From NCBI GenBank assembly GCA_964522105.1, contig CAZFVA010000009.1, positions 1 through 64,000 of the forward strand: DNA of 64,000 nucleotides, given 5' to 3'. Below the pieces are notes generated by a model. That model did not search any database, had not been told where the DNA came from, and saw nothing but the letters and a program-made list of their open reading frames with translations. Position numbers and translations under genes: made by a program. This document shows, one piece after another, positions 39,945 to 49,013 of this stretch (within the stretch, counting starts at the first letter, position 1; every line of letters starts with the position of its first letter). The stretch comes from JAGOFO01 sp964522105. GTDB lineage: Bacteria > Myxococcota_A > UBA9042 > DTJE01.

Positions 39945-41993
39945 ATGCTTCCCGGTAAGACGGTTGACCCTGTGTCCATGGACCCTGAATTCAGAACAAA
40001 ATGCGTCAACACGGTCAAAATGCTTGCGGTTGACGCCGTTGAAGCGGCCCGTTCCGGCCATCCCGGTGCCTGCATGGGTGCTGCGGACATCGCCTTTGTG
40101 CTGTGGAGCGGCTTTCTGCGCTTTGACCCGACCAACCCGACATGGAAGGACCGCGACCGGTTCATTCTTTCTTTCGGTCACGCGTCGATGCTTCAATATT
40201 CAATGATGCACCTTACCGGATACGGGCTTTCCCTTGATGAAATCAGGAACTTCCGTCAGTTGGGCAGCAGGGCGGCAGGGCACCCCGAATATGAATTGCT
40301 GCCCGGGGTTGAAGTCACGACCGGCCCGCTTGGCCAGGGATTTGCCAACGGCGTCGGGATGGCGCTGGCCACAAAGATGCTTGCTGCGCGGGTCAACACG
40401 GCCGACGATTGTCCTGTCGGTTCAAGAACGTTTGTAATGTGCAGTGACGGCGATCTGATGGAAGGCATCAGCTTCGAGGCCGCCTCGATTGCCGGGCACC
40501 TCGGCCTTGGTAACTTGATCTGCCTGTACGATTCAAACCGCATAACTATTGAAGGTTCAACCGATCTGGCGTTTACCGAAGATATCAGCGGTCGCTTCAT
40601 CGCATCGGGCTGGCACGTTCAGAAGGTCTGCGGGCATGACCATGCAGCCATCAGCAACGCGATCAGCGCTGCCGTGGCCGTGATCGACAAGCCCAGCATG
40701 ATTATCTGCGAAACCGTTATAGGTCGCGGTGCCGCCACGATGGAAGGCTCGAACGAGACCCACGGTGCGCCGCTCGGTCAGACTGAAGTTCAGGCGACGA
40801 AGGCCGCGATGGGCTGGCCGCAGGAGCCGAAGTTCCTGATTCCAGAAGACGTAAAAGCGTTTTTCCACAGCGTCGGTGCCGACGGTACAAGACTTTCAAA
40901 CGACTGGGAAAATTGTTTCCAGCAGTGGCGCACGGCCAACCCTGAAAAGGCGTCTTTGTGGGATGCGTGCTATGACGATGCCCCGATCGATGCCGCCACG
41001 ATTGACAGGATTCTTGCCGCTGCGATGACGGCGGAAGGTAAGGCCTCGCGAGTGATGTTCGGCAGTGCACTGCAGGAAGCGTTCAAATCTGTACCCAATT
41101 TGATTGGCGGTTCGGCCGACCTGGGGCCTTCCAACAACACAGTAATAAAGAATGGCGGGAACGTCGGCAGGGCCAGTTTTGAAGGCGCAAACCTTCATTT
41201 CGGTATCCGTGAGCACGCGATGGCCGCCATCACGAACGGCATTGTGCTGCACGGTGCTTTCAGGCCATTCTGCGCGACTTTCCTGATCTTTTCTGACTAT
41301 CTGAAGCCTGCCGCAAGAATGGCTTCGCTGATGCGGATTCCGTCAACGTTCGTGTTTTCGCACGACAGCTTCAGAGTTGGCGAAGACGGCCCGACACACC
41401 AGCCGATCGAGCAGCTTTCCATGTTGCGTGCCATCCCCGATTTCACTGTCCTGCGCCCGGCCGATCCGGTCGAAATGGCCGGTTGCTGGTCATTTATCCT
41501 TGACCGCAGGCGTGGACCGGTCGCTATTGCGACGACCAGACAGAACATTCCGAAGTTTGCCAGACCTGGCGACATCGGCCCTGACTGCGTCAAAAAGGGT
41601 GGCTATATCTTCCGCGAAGCGCCGGGCGGCAAGCCGGATCTTGTAATTGCTGCAAGCGGTTCCGAACTTCAAATCTGTTTCGAGGCGATTGCAGCCATCG
41701 AAGCGACCGGCCGTAAAGTCAGGCTCGTTTCAATGCCGTCGATGGATCTGTTCAAGCGTCAGTCGCCTGAATATCGGCGCGAAGTCCTTGGCGAAGGCGT
41801 TCCGCTGGTCGGTGTCGAGGCCGGAGCAACGGATACGTGGGCGCCGCTGCTGGCCGGTCGTGGATTTGCTATTGGTATCGACCACTTCGGCCAATCAGCC
41901 CCGGCTGAAGTTCTGGCCGTTAAGTATGGTTTTACCCCTGAAACGGTTGCCGCAAGGATTATTACTGAATTGGGTCTTCAGGGTTTACAGTGA
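39945..41993 (+). CDS. tkt: Transketolase
   Basis: 682 residues, full length. Thiamin-diphosphate enzyme of the pentose phosphate pathway, moving two-carbon units between sugar phosphates. The substrate His is in A-A-R-S-G-H-P-G-A, G-P-L-G-Q-G follows, the ThDP/Mg motif C-S-D-G-D-L-M-E-G-x27-Y-D-S-N is intact, the active-site Glu lies in F-G-I-R-E-H-A-M, and F-V-F-S-H-D-S-F-R-V-G-E-D-G-P-T-H-Q-P-I-E is the second-half signature. It is translated close behind panC. Its stop codon directly abuts the stop codon of the opposite-strand lipoprotein gene. Confidence 0.97.
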   Translation: MLPGKTVDPVSMDPEFRTKCVNTVKMLAVDAVEAARSGHPGACMGAADIAFVLWSGFLRFDPTNPTWKDRDRFILSFGHASMLQYSMMHLTGYGLSLDEIRNFRQLGSRAAGHPEYELLPGVEVTTGPLGQGFANGVGMALATKMLAARVNTADDCPVGSRTFVMCSDGDLMEGISFEAASIAGHLGLGNLICLYDSNRITIEGSTDLAFTEDISGRFIASGWHVQKVCGHDHAAISNAISAAVAVIDKPSMIICETVIGRGAATMEGSNETHGAPLGQTEVQATKAAMGWPQEPKFLIPEDVKAFFHSVGADGTRLSNDWENCFQQWRTANPEKASLWDACYDDAPIDAATIDRILAAAMTAEGKASRVMFGSALQEAFKSVPNLIGGSADLGPSNNTVIKNGGNVGRASFEGANLHFGIREHAMAAITNGIVLHGAFRPFCATFLIFSDYLKPAARMASLMRIPSTFVFSHDSFRVGEDGPTHQPIEQLSMLRAIPDFTVLRPADPVEMAGCWSFILDRRRGPVAIATTRQNIPKFARPGDIGPDCVKKGGYIFREAPGGKPDLVIAASGSELQICFEAIAAIEATGRKVRLVSMPSMDLFKRQSPEYRREVLGEGVPLVGVEAGATDTWAPLLAGRGFAIGIDHFGQSAPAEVLAVKYGFTPETVAARIITELGLQGLQ

Positions 41994-43058
41994 CTACGGA
42001 TCGCTTGATACGTCGGTCGGGAAGCCATTCCACTCGCAGCTTTCAATCGTCAATGTGAAAACGCCGTTGTTCATTTGATCAGAATCAACAATCAGATAGT
42101 AAGTATGGCCGCTTGCGGAAGCCGGGACGTTGTAGGTTAAGCCGTCGTCACCCCAGGCGACGCAGGATGAGGCGACGCAGCCGCTGCCAGTTTCTTCGAT
42201 CATGTAAAGGTAAAGAAAGTTCTGAAACAGCGGCAGGGTCTGGGAAAGGCTGATTGTGATATTTCCTGACATTCCGGGGCCGACTACAAGTCGGTAAGCC
42301 TTTTCCGGGGCAGGGTTGTATGCAGTCCCGCATGCTTCGGGGTAGTTGAAAAGGGCTGATGTTGTGGTGCCGATGCTCCACGAAGTGTCACCGGATGCGC
42401 TGTTCAGATCGACTGCACATTGCAGTGCGGTGCTTGATGGACTGCACATGCCTTCATTGACGCAGATTCCGTCTTTACACTCAACGCCGCCTTTGCATCC
42501 GGGCGCACACGTGCCGCCGCACCCGTCATCGCCGCAAAGCTTGCCTGCACAGTTTTTAGTGCAACTGGTGCCGCAAATTCCAGTGTCATAGTTACAGAAC
42601 TTGCCGGTTTCGCATTTTCCACCAGGGTTGCCGCAGGTGCCGTCACAGCCGTCGCTGCCGCATTCCCTGCCGTCGCAGTCGGGTTCGCATGTCTGTGCGA
42701 CGCACCTTGATGTCAGCAGGTTACAGACAGGTTCCGGTGACTTGCATTTGCCGCACTCGCCGTCGCCGCACGGGTTGGGGCCACATCGCATCCAGGCAGG
42801 GCAGACCAGCGTGCACGGGCCGGTGTCCTCGACGATGTCGGGTACTTCGATGTTGTCTGTGCCGCCCACGTCGGCGCCGCTGTCACGCTGGTTTCCATGG
42901 TCAACTGCCTGAGTGTCAATGCCGGCGACATCCGGTTCAACTTTGTCACCCATCCCGTAGTCAACGATGACGGCTGGAAGCTCGGCGTAAGTTGTTTTGG
43001 AACAACCGGCAGTCGCGGCAATAATGCACAGAAACAATGGCAGGGAGTAACGTTTCAC
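41994..43058 (-). CDS. Cys-rich lipoprotein with pre-peptidase-C-like domain
   Basis: A GTG at 43058 after AGGT is the likely start (354 residues); it gives a lipoprotein signal with A-T-A-G-C19. The Asp/Val-rich linker leads to a Cys-rich stretch of repeated elements C-x-P-D-C-D-G-R-E-C-G-S-D-G-C-D-G-T-C-G and C-A-G-K-L-C-G-D-D-G-C-G-G-T-C, a motif common in myxobacterial surface proteins. The C-terminal ~130 residues (Y-R-L-V-V-G-P-G-M-S-G-N-I-T-I-S-L to Y-Y-L-I-V-D-S-D) look like a bacterial pre-peptidase C-terminal beta domain. Surface protein of unknown role, 41 bp downstream of the choice-of-anchor-D lipoprotein. Confidence 0.72.
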   Translation of the reverse strand: MKRYSLPLFLCIIAATAGCSKTTYAELPAVIVDYGMGDKVEPDVAGIDTQAVDHGNQRDSGADVGGTDNIEVPDIVEDTGPCTLVCPAWMRCGPNPCGDGECGKCKSPEPVCNLLTSRCVAQTCEPDCDGRECGSDGCDGTCGNPGGKCETGKFCNYDTGICGTSCTKNCAGKLCGDDGCGGTCAPGCKGGVECKDGICVNEGMCSPSSTALQCAVDLNSASGDTSWSIGTTTSALFNYPEACGTAYNPAPEKAYRLVVGPGMSGNITISLSQTLPLFQNFLYLYMIEETGSGCVASSCVAWGDDGLTYNVPASASGHTYYLIVDSDQMNNGVFTLTIESCEWNGFPTDVSSDP

Positions 43059-43099
43059 GATTTGACCTGTGTCAGCGCGGCTAAGTCGTCCAGGCACTG

Positions 43100-45286
43100 T
43101 CACTGGAGGCTTTCGTCCGCATAGTTGTGAACGACGAGCGGTGTTCCATCGTTCTTGACCCGTTCAACAAACGGGGTGTCCTGATTGGAACAGCAGACCC
43201 GTCCGACATCCCACATGTCCAGCATGCCCATGCCGCCGGTAAGTGTCTTTTCATAAACAGGCGTGCTGCTGTTGATGAAAACCTTGACTGTCGGGTATGA
43301 CTTGCCGAATGTGTGGTCGTCATAATAATGAACGCCAACGCGGTAACATGCCGGAGCCGTTGTGGAATAAAGTGGATCCGGAATTGTGTACGTCCAGTTT
43401 TCAGGTCCGGCACCGTCGGTGTCATCACGATCCAGGTTAGGCTGACGCAGCGGATCGCCGGCGTTCTCGGTATCCCAGGTCGGATGCGGAATCATCCAGT
43501 AGCAGTCGTACTGCATATCAAAGAACCCGAAAGGGGCACCTGTTTCAGGATCCTTCGTCTTGCCGGTCGCCAGGGGATGGACCATGTGAAGGTCCATGTC
43601 CGCGCCACAGTCGCGTTCCAGGAAACATTCGTCGGTCTGATCGGTGTCAGCCGGGGTGTTCCATGTCAGTTCGATGTGACAACCCTGTGGCGGTATGACC
43701 TTGACTGCCTTGCAGCATTTGTCCGAGCAACCGTCGTTATTGAAAACTTCCAGACAGAAGTTGTAGTCACCGACTACATGTGGCGAGAACTTCGGGTTTT
43801 CATAGGTTGCAGCCGGAATAAACAGACCGACAGAATCATTCGGCTGTTCAACAGTCCACAACTGGGAAGATATGCCGCCACCGACTGTGGGGTCATAGCT
43901 GTGGTTTGTGAACGTTATGTATTCATTATCGTTTTCGTCCATCGGCGTGATTTCGCCGTTGTCTGAAAGCTGCACACCACCGGCCAGCATTTCGAACTGG
44001 CAGACGGCGCATTCGGCTTCGACGCCAAGGCCTTTGATCGGCGTTTCTGAAACTTCCCGGGGGGAATTGTTTGCCACAAGAAGCGTTCCTTCGTCCGGAA
44101 TCAATTTGCCATCGAGGTCCTTGTCAACACTGCCGGGAATGAACTTGACGACGAACGGCAGGCACTGGCCCGGTTCAATTGAAAGCGGGTGGGTTTCGTC
44201 GAAGGTGGCCAGAGTTGATACGTCCAGGCTGAAGTCCGGGCTGGAGTCTTCGCCGAAATAAATCTTTGAAACTTCCAGATTTTCGTCGCCGCAACTGCAG
44301 ATATTGACCGTTACGCCTTTGACGCCGGTTGCATACACGACCGAGCCAAAATCAATCAGTTCCGGGTTGACGGTGATGCACGGCCCGCCGAAATTGGCCT
44401 GAACTGTGGCTTCGTAGGCTTCACCCTGGGTCGCGTCAAAGTCGGGGTCGTTAGTCGTGAAACGGAATATTACCCGGGCCGGGATTTCGGAAATAGCCGT
44501 GTAGAAAATTGGCATCTGAAGTTCGGATCCTGGCAGAACCACAATAGGATCTGCGCAGACGGTGTCGTCAATAACGGTCCGTTCACTTGACTCGGTGCTG
44601 TACATAACTGGAATTCGCGCGCCCTTGTCTGTGGCCCACGGTTCCGGGTTTTCAGTGTCGAACTTTCTATTGCAGTCCCATTTGAAGGCAAATCCACTTG
44701 CGAATCCAATGGCTTCGATTTTGTAGATTTCAAGGTCTGCAAGGCCGGAGTTCGTAATCAGAAGCATTTCTTCGGCTGCATTCGGACCGACCGGGACAAA
44801 GCCCATATCCAGCGGGTTCGGGGTCGCTTCAATTGACGGTTCAATTTCGGAACGTGTGATATTGATTGCAAGATTCGGGCGGTCCAGGTCGTTACTGACT
44901 ATTGTAACTGTGGCAGTCTTGCCGCAGAGGTCGGTCGGATCCAGGAACGTGACTGTTACCACCAGGAAAGTGTTATCACCTTCAACGGCAGCGCCGGCCG
45001 GGGCGATCGTGTATGGGAAGCTCTGGTCGGTATCGACAACCATCGAAAACGCACTGGTAGTCCCGTCAGGGCACATCGAAGGCGTAATAGTCGGTGCCGA
45101 GCTTATGGTAAGAGGGGCATCGCCCGTATTCATGATTTTGATAGTATAAGTCGACGTCATCTGGACATCGGTACCCGACGGGTCGGTTTCGATACGTGGG
45201 TATTTTCCCTGAGTCGCATTGTCGCAGGCAGATACCATCGCAATTACGTAACAAAGAGCAATCGCGATCCCGATAAATTTTCTCAT
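43100..45286 (-). CDS. Choice-of-anchor-D-type lipoprotein with shared C-terminal module
   Basis: The ATG at 45286 follows GAGGT and gives a lipoprotein signal (V-S-A-C21); 728 residues. Several immunoglobulin-like ASH/choice-of-anchor-D units follow, recognisable by P-L-x-I-S-S, D-F-G-S-V-V and N-T-G-x-A-x-L-x-I. A PKD-like part with Q-L-W-T-V-E-Q-P comes next. The C-terminal ~190 residues form a module with C-H-I-E-L-T-W-N-T-P, A-D-M-D-L-H, Y-D-C-Y-W and D-R-D-D-T-D-G-A-G-P-E-N, also present in the product of 55824-57935. L-T-W and D-L-H in that order recall YfaP/DUF2135-like domains (inference). Outer surface, function unknown. Confidence 0.8.
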   Translation of the reverse strand: MRKFIGIAIALCYVIAMVSACDNATQGKYPRIETDPSGTDVQMTSTYTIKIMNTGDAPLTISSAPTITPSMCPDGTTSAFSMVVDTDQSFPYTIAPAGAAVEGDNTFLVVTVTFLDPTDLCGKTATVTIVSNDLDRPNLAINITRSEIEPSIEATPNPLDMGFVPVGPNAAEEMLLITNSGLADLEIYKIEAIGFASGFAFKWDCNRKFDTENPEPWATDKGARIPVMYSTESSERTVIDDTVCADPIVVLPGSELQMPIFYTAISEIPARVIFRFTTNDPDFDATQGEAYEATVQANFGGPCITVNPELIDFGSVVYATGVKGVTVNICSCGDENLEVSKIYFGEDSSPDFSLDVSTLATFDETHPLSIEPGQCLPFVVKFIPGSVDKDLDGKLIPDEGTLLVANNSPREVSETPIKGLGVEAECAVCQFEMLAGGVQLSDNGEITPMDENDNEYITFTNHSYDPTVGGGISSQLWTVEQPNDSVGLFIPAATYENPKFSPHVVGDYNFCLEVFNNDGCSDKCCKAVKVIPPQGCHIELTWNTPADTDQTDECFLERDCGADMDLHMVHPLATGKTKDPETGAPFGFFDMQYDCYWMIPHPTWDTENAGDPLRQPNLDRDDTDGAGPENWTYTIPDPLYSTTAPACYRVGVHYYDDHTFGKSYPTVKVFINSSTPVYEKTLTGGMGMLDMWDVGRVCCSNQDTPFVERVKNDGTPLVVHNYADESLQ

Positions 45287-45376
45287 CTGTAACCTCAGGT
45301 TCGAATAAAGCGCCGCCACGGGATTTTACAGAATAAGTGCCTTCTGTAACAAGTGTATATTGGGCTTATGGATGAT

Positions 45377-47164
45377 TTAGATTCCGAATTTAGTGCGGAA
45401 TTCGGTGTCCATGCCTTGTTGCGGGAAAATCCAGCCGGCCACAATAGACTTCATGCACTGAACCAGTTTCGGGTCATGCACGCCCACCGGGACAATGACC
45501 AGGTTACTGATCTGGCCGGATTTCATCAGTATAAACGACAGGTTAATATCAATCGTTGAATCAACCTGGCGCGACATCGATGCCCGGCAACCCCTGAACT
45601 GGCCCATCTTTCCAAGGAAGAAATCGTTGATTTTTTTGGTGTCCATCTGCTGGTTGCCCATACCGGTGACAGTCTTGGGCTCGACCTTGACTTCCTTGTC
45701 TACATGTCCGGTGCCGCTTTCCAGAAGCTTGCCGTACTTGGCGTACTCAACTTTGACATCTGAATTCACCCTGGCCAGTTCCTGCGTTGACGTCCTGACT
45801 TTTGGTTGTACAAGCAGGTCTGTGGCAGCGCCCGGTGCTTTCGCGGGCAGCGTACCATCTGCGGCAAGTGCGTTTACCGGTGCCGGGTGATTATGCTGTG
45901 GTGCCCCATCAACACGGCCCGGTACTCTGATAATATCAGTGCCTTCTGTGTTCTGAACTTCGTCATTTTCATTCAGGGTCTTCAGGATGGCCGTATCGGG
46001 CAGGGCACGCACCTTTTTTTCGGCAGGCTTTGTGTTTGCAGTGCTGTTTCCAGGCTTCACCGTTTGGGATTTCACATTTGACACTGGTTCTGCGGGTGAA
46101 AAATACATGACAGCAGCAATCACGCTGCCTGTCGCGACCAGCGCCAGAATTCCACCGACTATCCACATCGTCAGCAACTTTCTGCGATGTGCGCTGTCCA
46201 TTTTGTTGGCAAGGTGCCCCAGTTCATGAAGCTGCAGCGCCGATTCGGTCGGATGCGGTGTCGGCGGGATAATTGATTCGTCATCGTGATATGCCCAGGT
46301 TACCTGAGTCTTTTCAGGGTCGTGGGCCGGTGTCGTATGCCGCCCTTGACGGCGCTGGGCCATCGGCACTATCAGCGGTTCTTCGTCCTGAATCTCGGAC
46401 GCCCTGCGGATATCAATTCGCGGGGAATCAAGACCTTTAAACAGTTCGTCCGCAAGGTCTCGCTTTTCGGCTGTTACAGGGGCCGGTTCTGACTTCTGAT
46501 CTGCAAGCTGTTTTACCCAGGTCTTTCTGTGGGCACTGCCAGCATCGCCGGCAGGGGGAGCTGGCGGGTTAAAACCGGTCGATGATGTCGGTGACGTCCC
46601 TGACGCATTGCTGTTGAATTCATCGGGGTTATCAAACGGGTTCGCCGGACGGCTTACGCTGGGACTGCGGTCCCTGGTGAAGTCCGGCAGACGGGCCATT
46701 ACAGTTTTTTCGTTTTCGTCTCTGTCAATCTGTTCAGCTTCGGCCACCAGATCGGCAAGCTCGGCAAGGTCCCGCAGTCTGACCCACGAGCCCATCGGAG
46801 CCCGCCAGACAAACGTCCTGTTTGTGATTTTCTTTGAAGTCAGCAGTTCCAGAATTGCGTTGCGCGTCAACGGCCCCTGGCGCTGGCCCATAATCGTGAT
46901 GTACCAGCTGTCGGAAGCTCCGGGGTTAATCGTTGCGTGGGAAACGACCTCACTCTTTAACTGAATCGTTGAAAATTCACGCGTCGTGCTTTTGACCGCG
47001 CTGCCTTTGCCGCCGACTGCGACGACGACTTCATGCGCGTTGTCCGACTTGTGAATTATGTGTTCCTGAGCGCATTTCCGGCAGATGAATCTGACCGGAT
47101 GTATCTCGTACAAAGAAGGCTCGATCCGGTAACGTTTTCCACAGTTCTTGCAGGAAAAAACCAT
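45377..47164 (-). CDS. GltJ/AgmX-like protein: zinc ribbon, GYF domain, one TM helix, TonB-C-like end
   Basis: 595 residues. The N-terminus is an MJ0042-type zinc ribbon (C-K-N-C-G-K-R-Y-R and C-R-K-C). Residues ~85-140 are a GYF-2 domain: W-Y-I-T-I-M-G-Q-R-Q-G-P-L-T and T-F-V-W-R-A-P-M-G-S-W. A long Pro/Ser-rich linker leads to one transmembrane helix (~330-355, I-V-G-G-I-L-A-L-V-A-T-G-S-V), and the last ~90 residues (C-R-A, I-D-I-N-L-S-F-I-L, V-A-G-W-I-F-P) resemble the C-terminal domain of AgmX/GltJ. In Myxococcus GltJ links cytoplasmic MglA signalling to the gliding machine. No other glt/agm gene is seen here, so the role is inferred only from architecture. Confidence 0.78.
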   Translation of the reverse strand: MVFSCKNCGKRYRIEPSLYEIHPVRFICRKCAQEHIIHKSDNAHEVVVAVGGKGSAVKSTTREFSTIQLKSEVVSHATINPGASDSWYITIMGQRQGPLTRNAILELLTSKKITNRTFVWRAPMGSWVRLRDLAELADLVAEAEQIDRDENEKTVMARLPDFTRDRSPSVSRPANPFDNPDEFNSNASGTSPTSSTGFNPPAPPAGDAGSAHRKTWVKQLADQKSEPAPVTAEKRDLADELFKGLDSPRIDIRRASEIQDEEPLIVPMAQRRQGRHTTPAHDPEKTQVTWAYHDDESIIPPTPHPTESALQLHELGHLANKMDSAHRRKLLTMWIVGGILALVATGSVIAAVMYFSPAEPVSNVKSQTVKPGNSTANTKPAEKKVRALPDTAILKTLNENDEVQNTEGTDIIRVPGRVDGAPQHNHPAPVNALAADGTLPAKAPGAATDLLVQPKVRTSTQELARVNSDVKVEYAKYGKLLESGTGHVDKEVKVEPKTVTGMGNQQMDTKKINDFFLGKMGQFRGCRASMSRQVDSTIDINLSFILMKSGQISNLVIVPVGVHDPKLVQCMKSIVAGWIFPQQGMDTEFRTKFGI

Positions 47165-47192
47165 TCAAAATGCCTGTTCCGCCAGCGAACGG

Positions 47193-47221
47193 ATTCTATC
47201 AGAGCCATGTGAACGTACCAA
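47193..47221 (-). promoter_or_regulatory. Candidate promoter for the GltJ-like gene
   Basis: On the minus strand TTGGTA (47216-47221), a 17-bp spacer and TAGAAT (47193-47198). It leaves about 20 bases of leader before the ATG at 47164. Confidence 0.5.
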
Positions 47222-47365
47222 GTTTATGGCAGCCTGAACAAACAAGGTTTTTCATGCAGGTTTTCCAAGATGTTACGCGTCTGCACGTTGATGGCTGTTT
47301 AAGGTCGCATTGGACATTAATTATGACTATGATATTGGGGAAACTGGTGTTGTGGTGATGTCCAG

Positions 47366-48985
47366 ATGACGAAAAGAAATCCGCGATTTTCCGTTTATTT
47401 TATTTTTTGTTTGTCAGCCATGTCTGCCATTCAGTCCGCCGGATGCGGGTCTTTGAAGTGTCCGGAAGGTACCGTCAGGGTAGGCGACTTCTGCAAGCGC
47501 GTCGATCCTGATACCGGCATTAACAACGACATTATTATTACTGTTGACACCGAAGATCCCCGGGATTCGTCCGAAGGCGACGTTCCTGATGATGTCCGCG
47601 TTGATGTGACCGGCGATACGAACGGCGATGTCGTTGTTGACGCCGGTGACGCCACGTTGATCGAGGATGTCGGCGACGTCAGTCAGTATCCGGCCGGTTA
47701 TGTCGGGAAGGCGTGTAATACCCCGGCGGCCTGTCGCAGCGATGGCTGGCCTGATGGTAAATGTCTGTCATGGCCTAAGGGTTTCTGTGCCATGCCGGGT
47801 TGTGACGAAGACCTTGTCTGCCCGGATAATACGGTCTGTATGAACCTGGCGGCCGGCAGCACCGGTGCCGTATGTACATTGTCCTGCGTTGATGATTCAG
47901 ATTGTCGTGAGATAAAAGACGCACTTGGCAACGGTTACGCCTGCAAAAGGATCGCGGACCCGAACGGTGTCTATAAATCAATCTGTTTTATGGAAAAGGT
48001 CGATCCGATGCACGTTGGCGGTCCATGTGCAGCTCATGAAGCGTGTGCTGACGGAATGGGCTGCCTGCCAAATTTTGATGGCGGGTATTGCGCCGTGCTT
48101 AATTGCGACGAAGCGAACGGATGTCCCGCCGGGACCGAGTGCGTCAGGTTGCAGGGCAGGGGCGTCTGCCTTGAAAGCTGTGCAACTTCGGAAGATTGCG
48201 CCGAATCGCGCGAATGTACTGTCGCTGATGTCGATTGCGTCGGACAGGTTCAGCTTTCCCGGGCGTGCGTCGAAATGAAGAATTTCATCACGCTGGACAA
48301 AACGAAGGTTTGTGGTTCCGGGACCGTCGGGAAGTCAGTTGGTGAACAGTGTCTGAATGAAACTGAATGTAAGTCAGGAAAATGTAACGTTTCTTACACC
48401 GGCACGTGCAGTGATTTTGATGTAACGAATCGGCGATGTCTGCTGGATTCCGACTGTTCAATTACCAAGGCTATCTGCAGGCAGAGCTCGGCAGACACAT
48501 ACGGTTTCTGCAGCGGCTCATGTTCCAGGACTGTCAACAGTTGCACCGAGCAGTCGGTCTGCGTTGAAACCCTTATCAACGACGTTCTGACCGGAATGTG
48601 TGTTCCAGGATGTACACCGACAAATCCTGAAGATCCTTTCAGCGAAAGTGATTGCTGGGAAGAGGCCGGGCTTCGTTGCATGTGGGGCGATACGCTGTTC
48701 CAGCCCAATGTCAGATCCTGTGTCAGAATCGATGAAGGGGATCCGGGCATGTCCTGCCGCCGGGACACCGACTGCTACTCGGGACAGTGCATCGGTAAGA
48801 CTGCGACTGATGACGGGACCTGCACAATGGCCTGCATCGATGGCAGCAAGTGTCCATTCCCGACCATCTGTGAAGACGTTGACTCTGCAAAGTTATGTAT
48901 GAAGCGCTGCCAGGCGACTCCTGACTGCCCCGGAACGATGTACTGCAAGGTCGGGACTTCCGGCGACTATTGTTCGGCGCCTTGA
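47366..48985 (+). CDS. Cys-rich lipoprotein, unrecognised family
   Basis: 539 residues with lipobox Q-S-A-G-C27. An Asp/Val-rich linker (residues ~45-105) is followed by a long run of short Cys-rich units such as C-x-D-D-S-D-C, C-A-T-S-E-D-C, C-L-L-D-S-D-C and C-R-R-D-T-D-C-Y-S-G-Q-C, with no other recognised domain. The pattern is typical of surface lipoproteins of myxobacteria-like organisms and suggests many disulphides. It is divergent from the GltJ-like gene. Function unknown. Confidence 0.75.
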   Translation: MTKRNPRFSVYFIFCLSAMSAIQSAGCGSLKCPEGTVRVGDFCKRVDPDTGINNDIIITVDTEDPRDSSEGDVPDDVRVDVTGDTNGDVVVDAGDATLIEDVGDVSQYPAGYVGKACNTPAACRSDGWPDGKCLSWPKGFCAMPGCDEDLVCPDNTVCMNLAAGSTGAVCTLSCVDDSDCREIKDALGNGYACKRIADPNGVYKSICFMEKVDPMHVGGPCAAHEACADGMGCLPNFDGGYCAVLNCDEANGCPAGTECVRLQGRGVCLESCATSEDCAESRECTVADVDCVGQVQLSRACVEMKNFITLDKTKVCGSGTVGKSVGEQCLNETECKSGKCNVSYTGTCSDFDVTNRRCLLDSDCSITKAICRQSSADTYGFCSGSCSRTVNSCTEQSVCVETLINDVLTGMCVPGCTPTNPEDPFSESDCWEEAGLRCMWGDTLFQPNVRSCVRIDEGDPGMSCRRDTDCYSGQCIGKTATDDGTCTMACIDGSKCPFPTICEDVDSAKLCMKRCQATPDCPGTMYCKVGTSGDYCSAP

Positions 48986-49013
48986 TCGCCCTGACGTTTA
49001 ATTGACCATCTGA

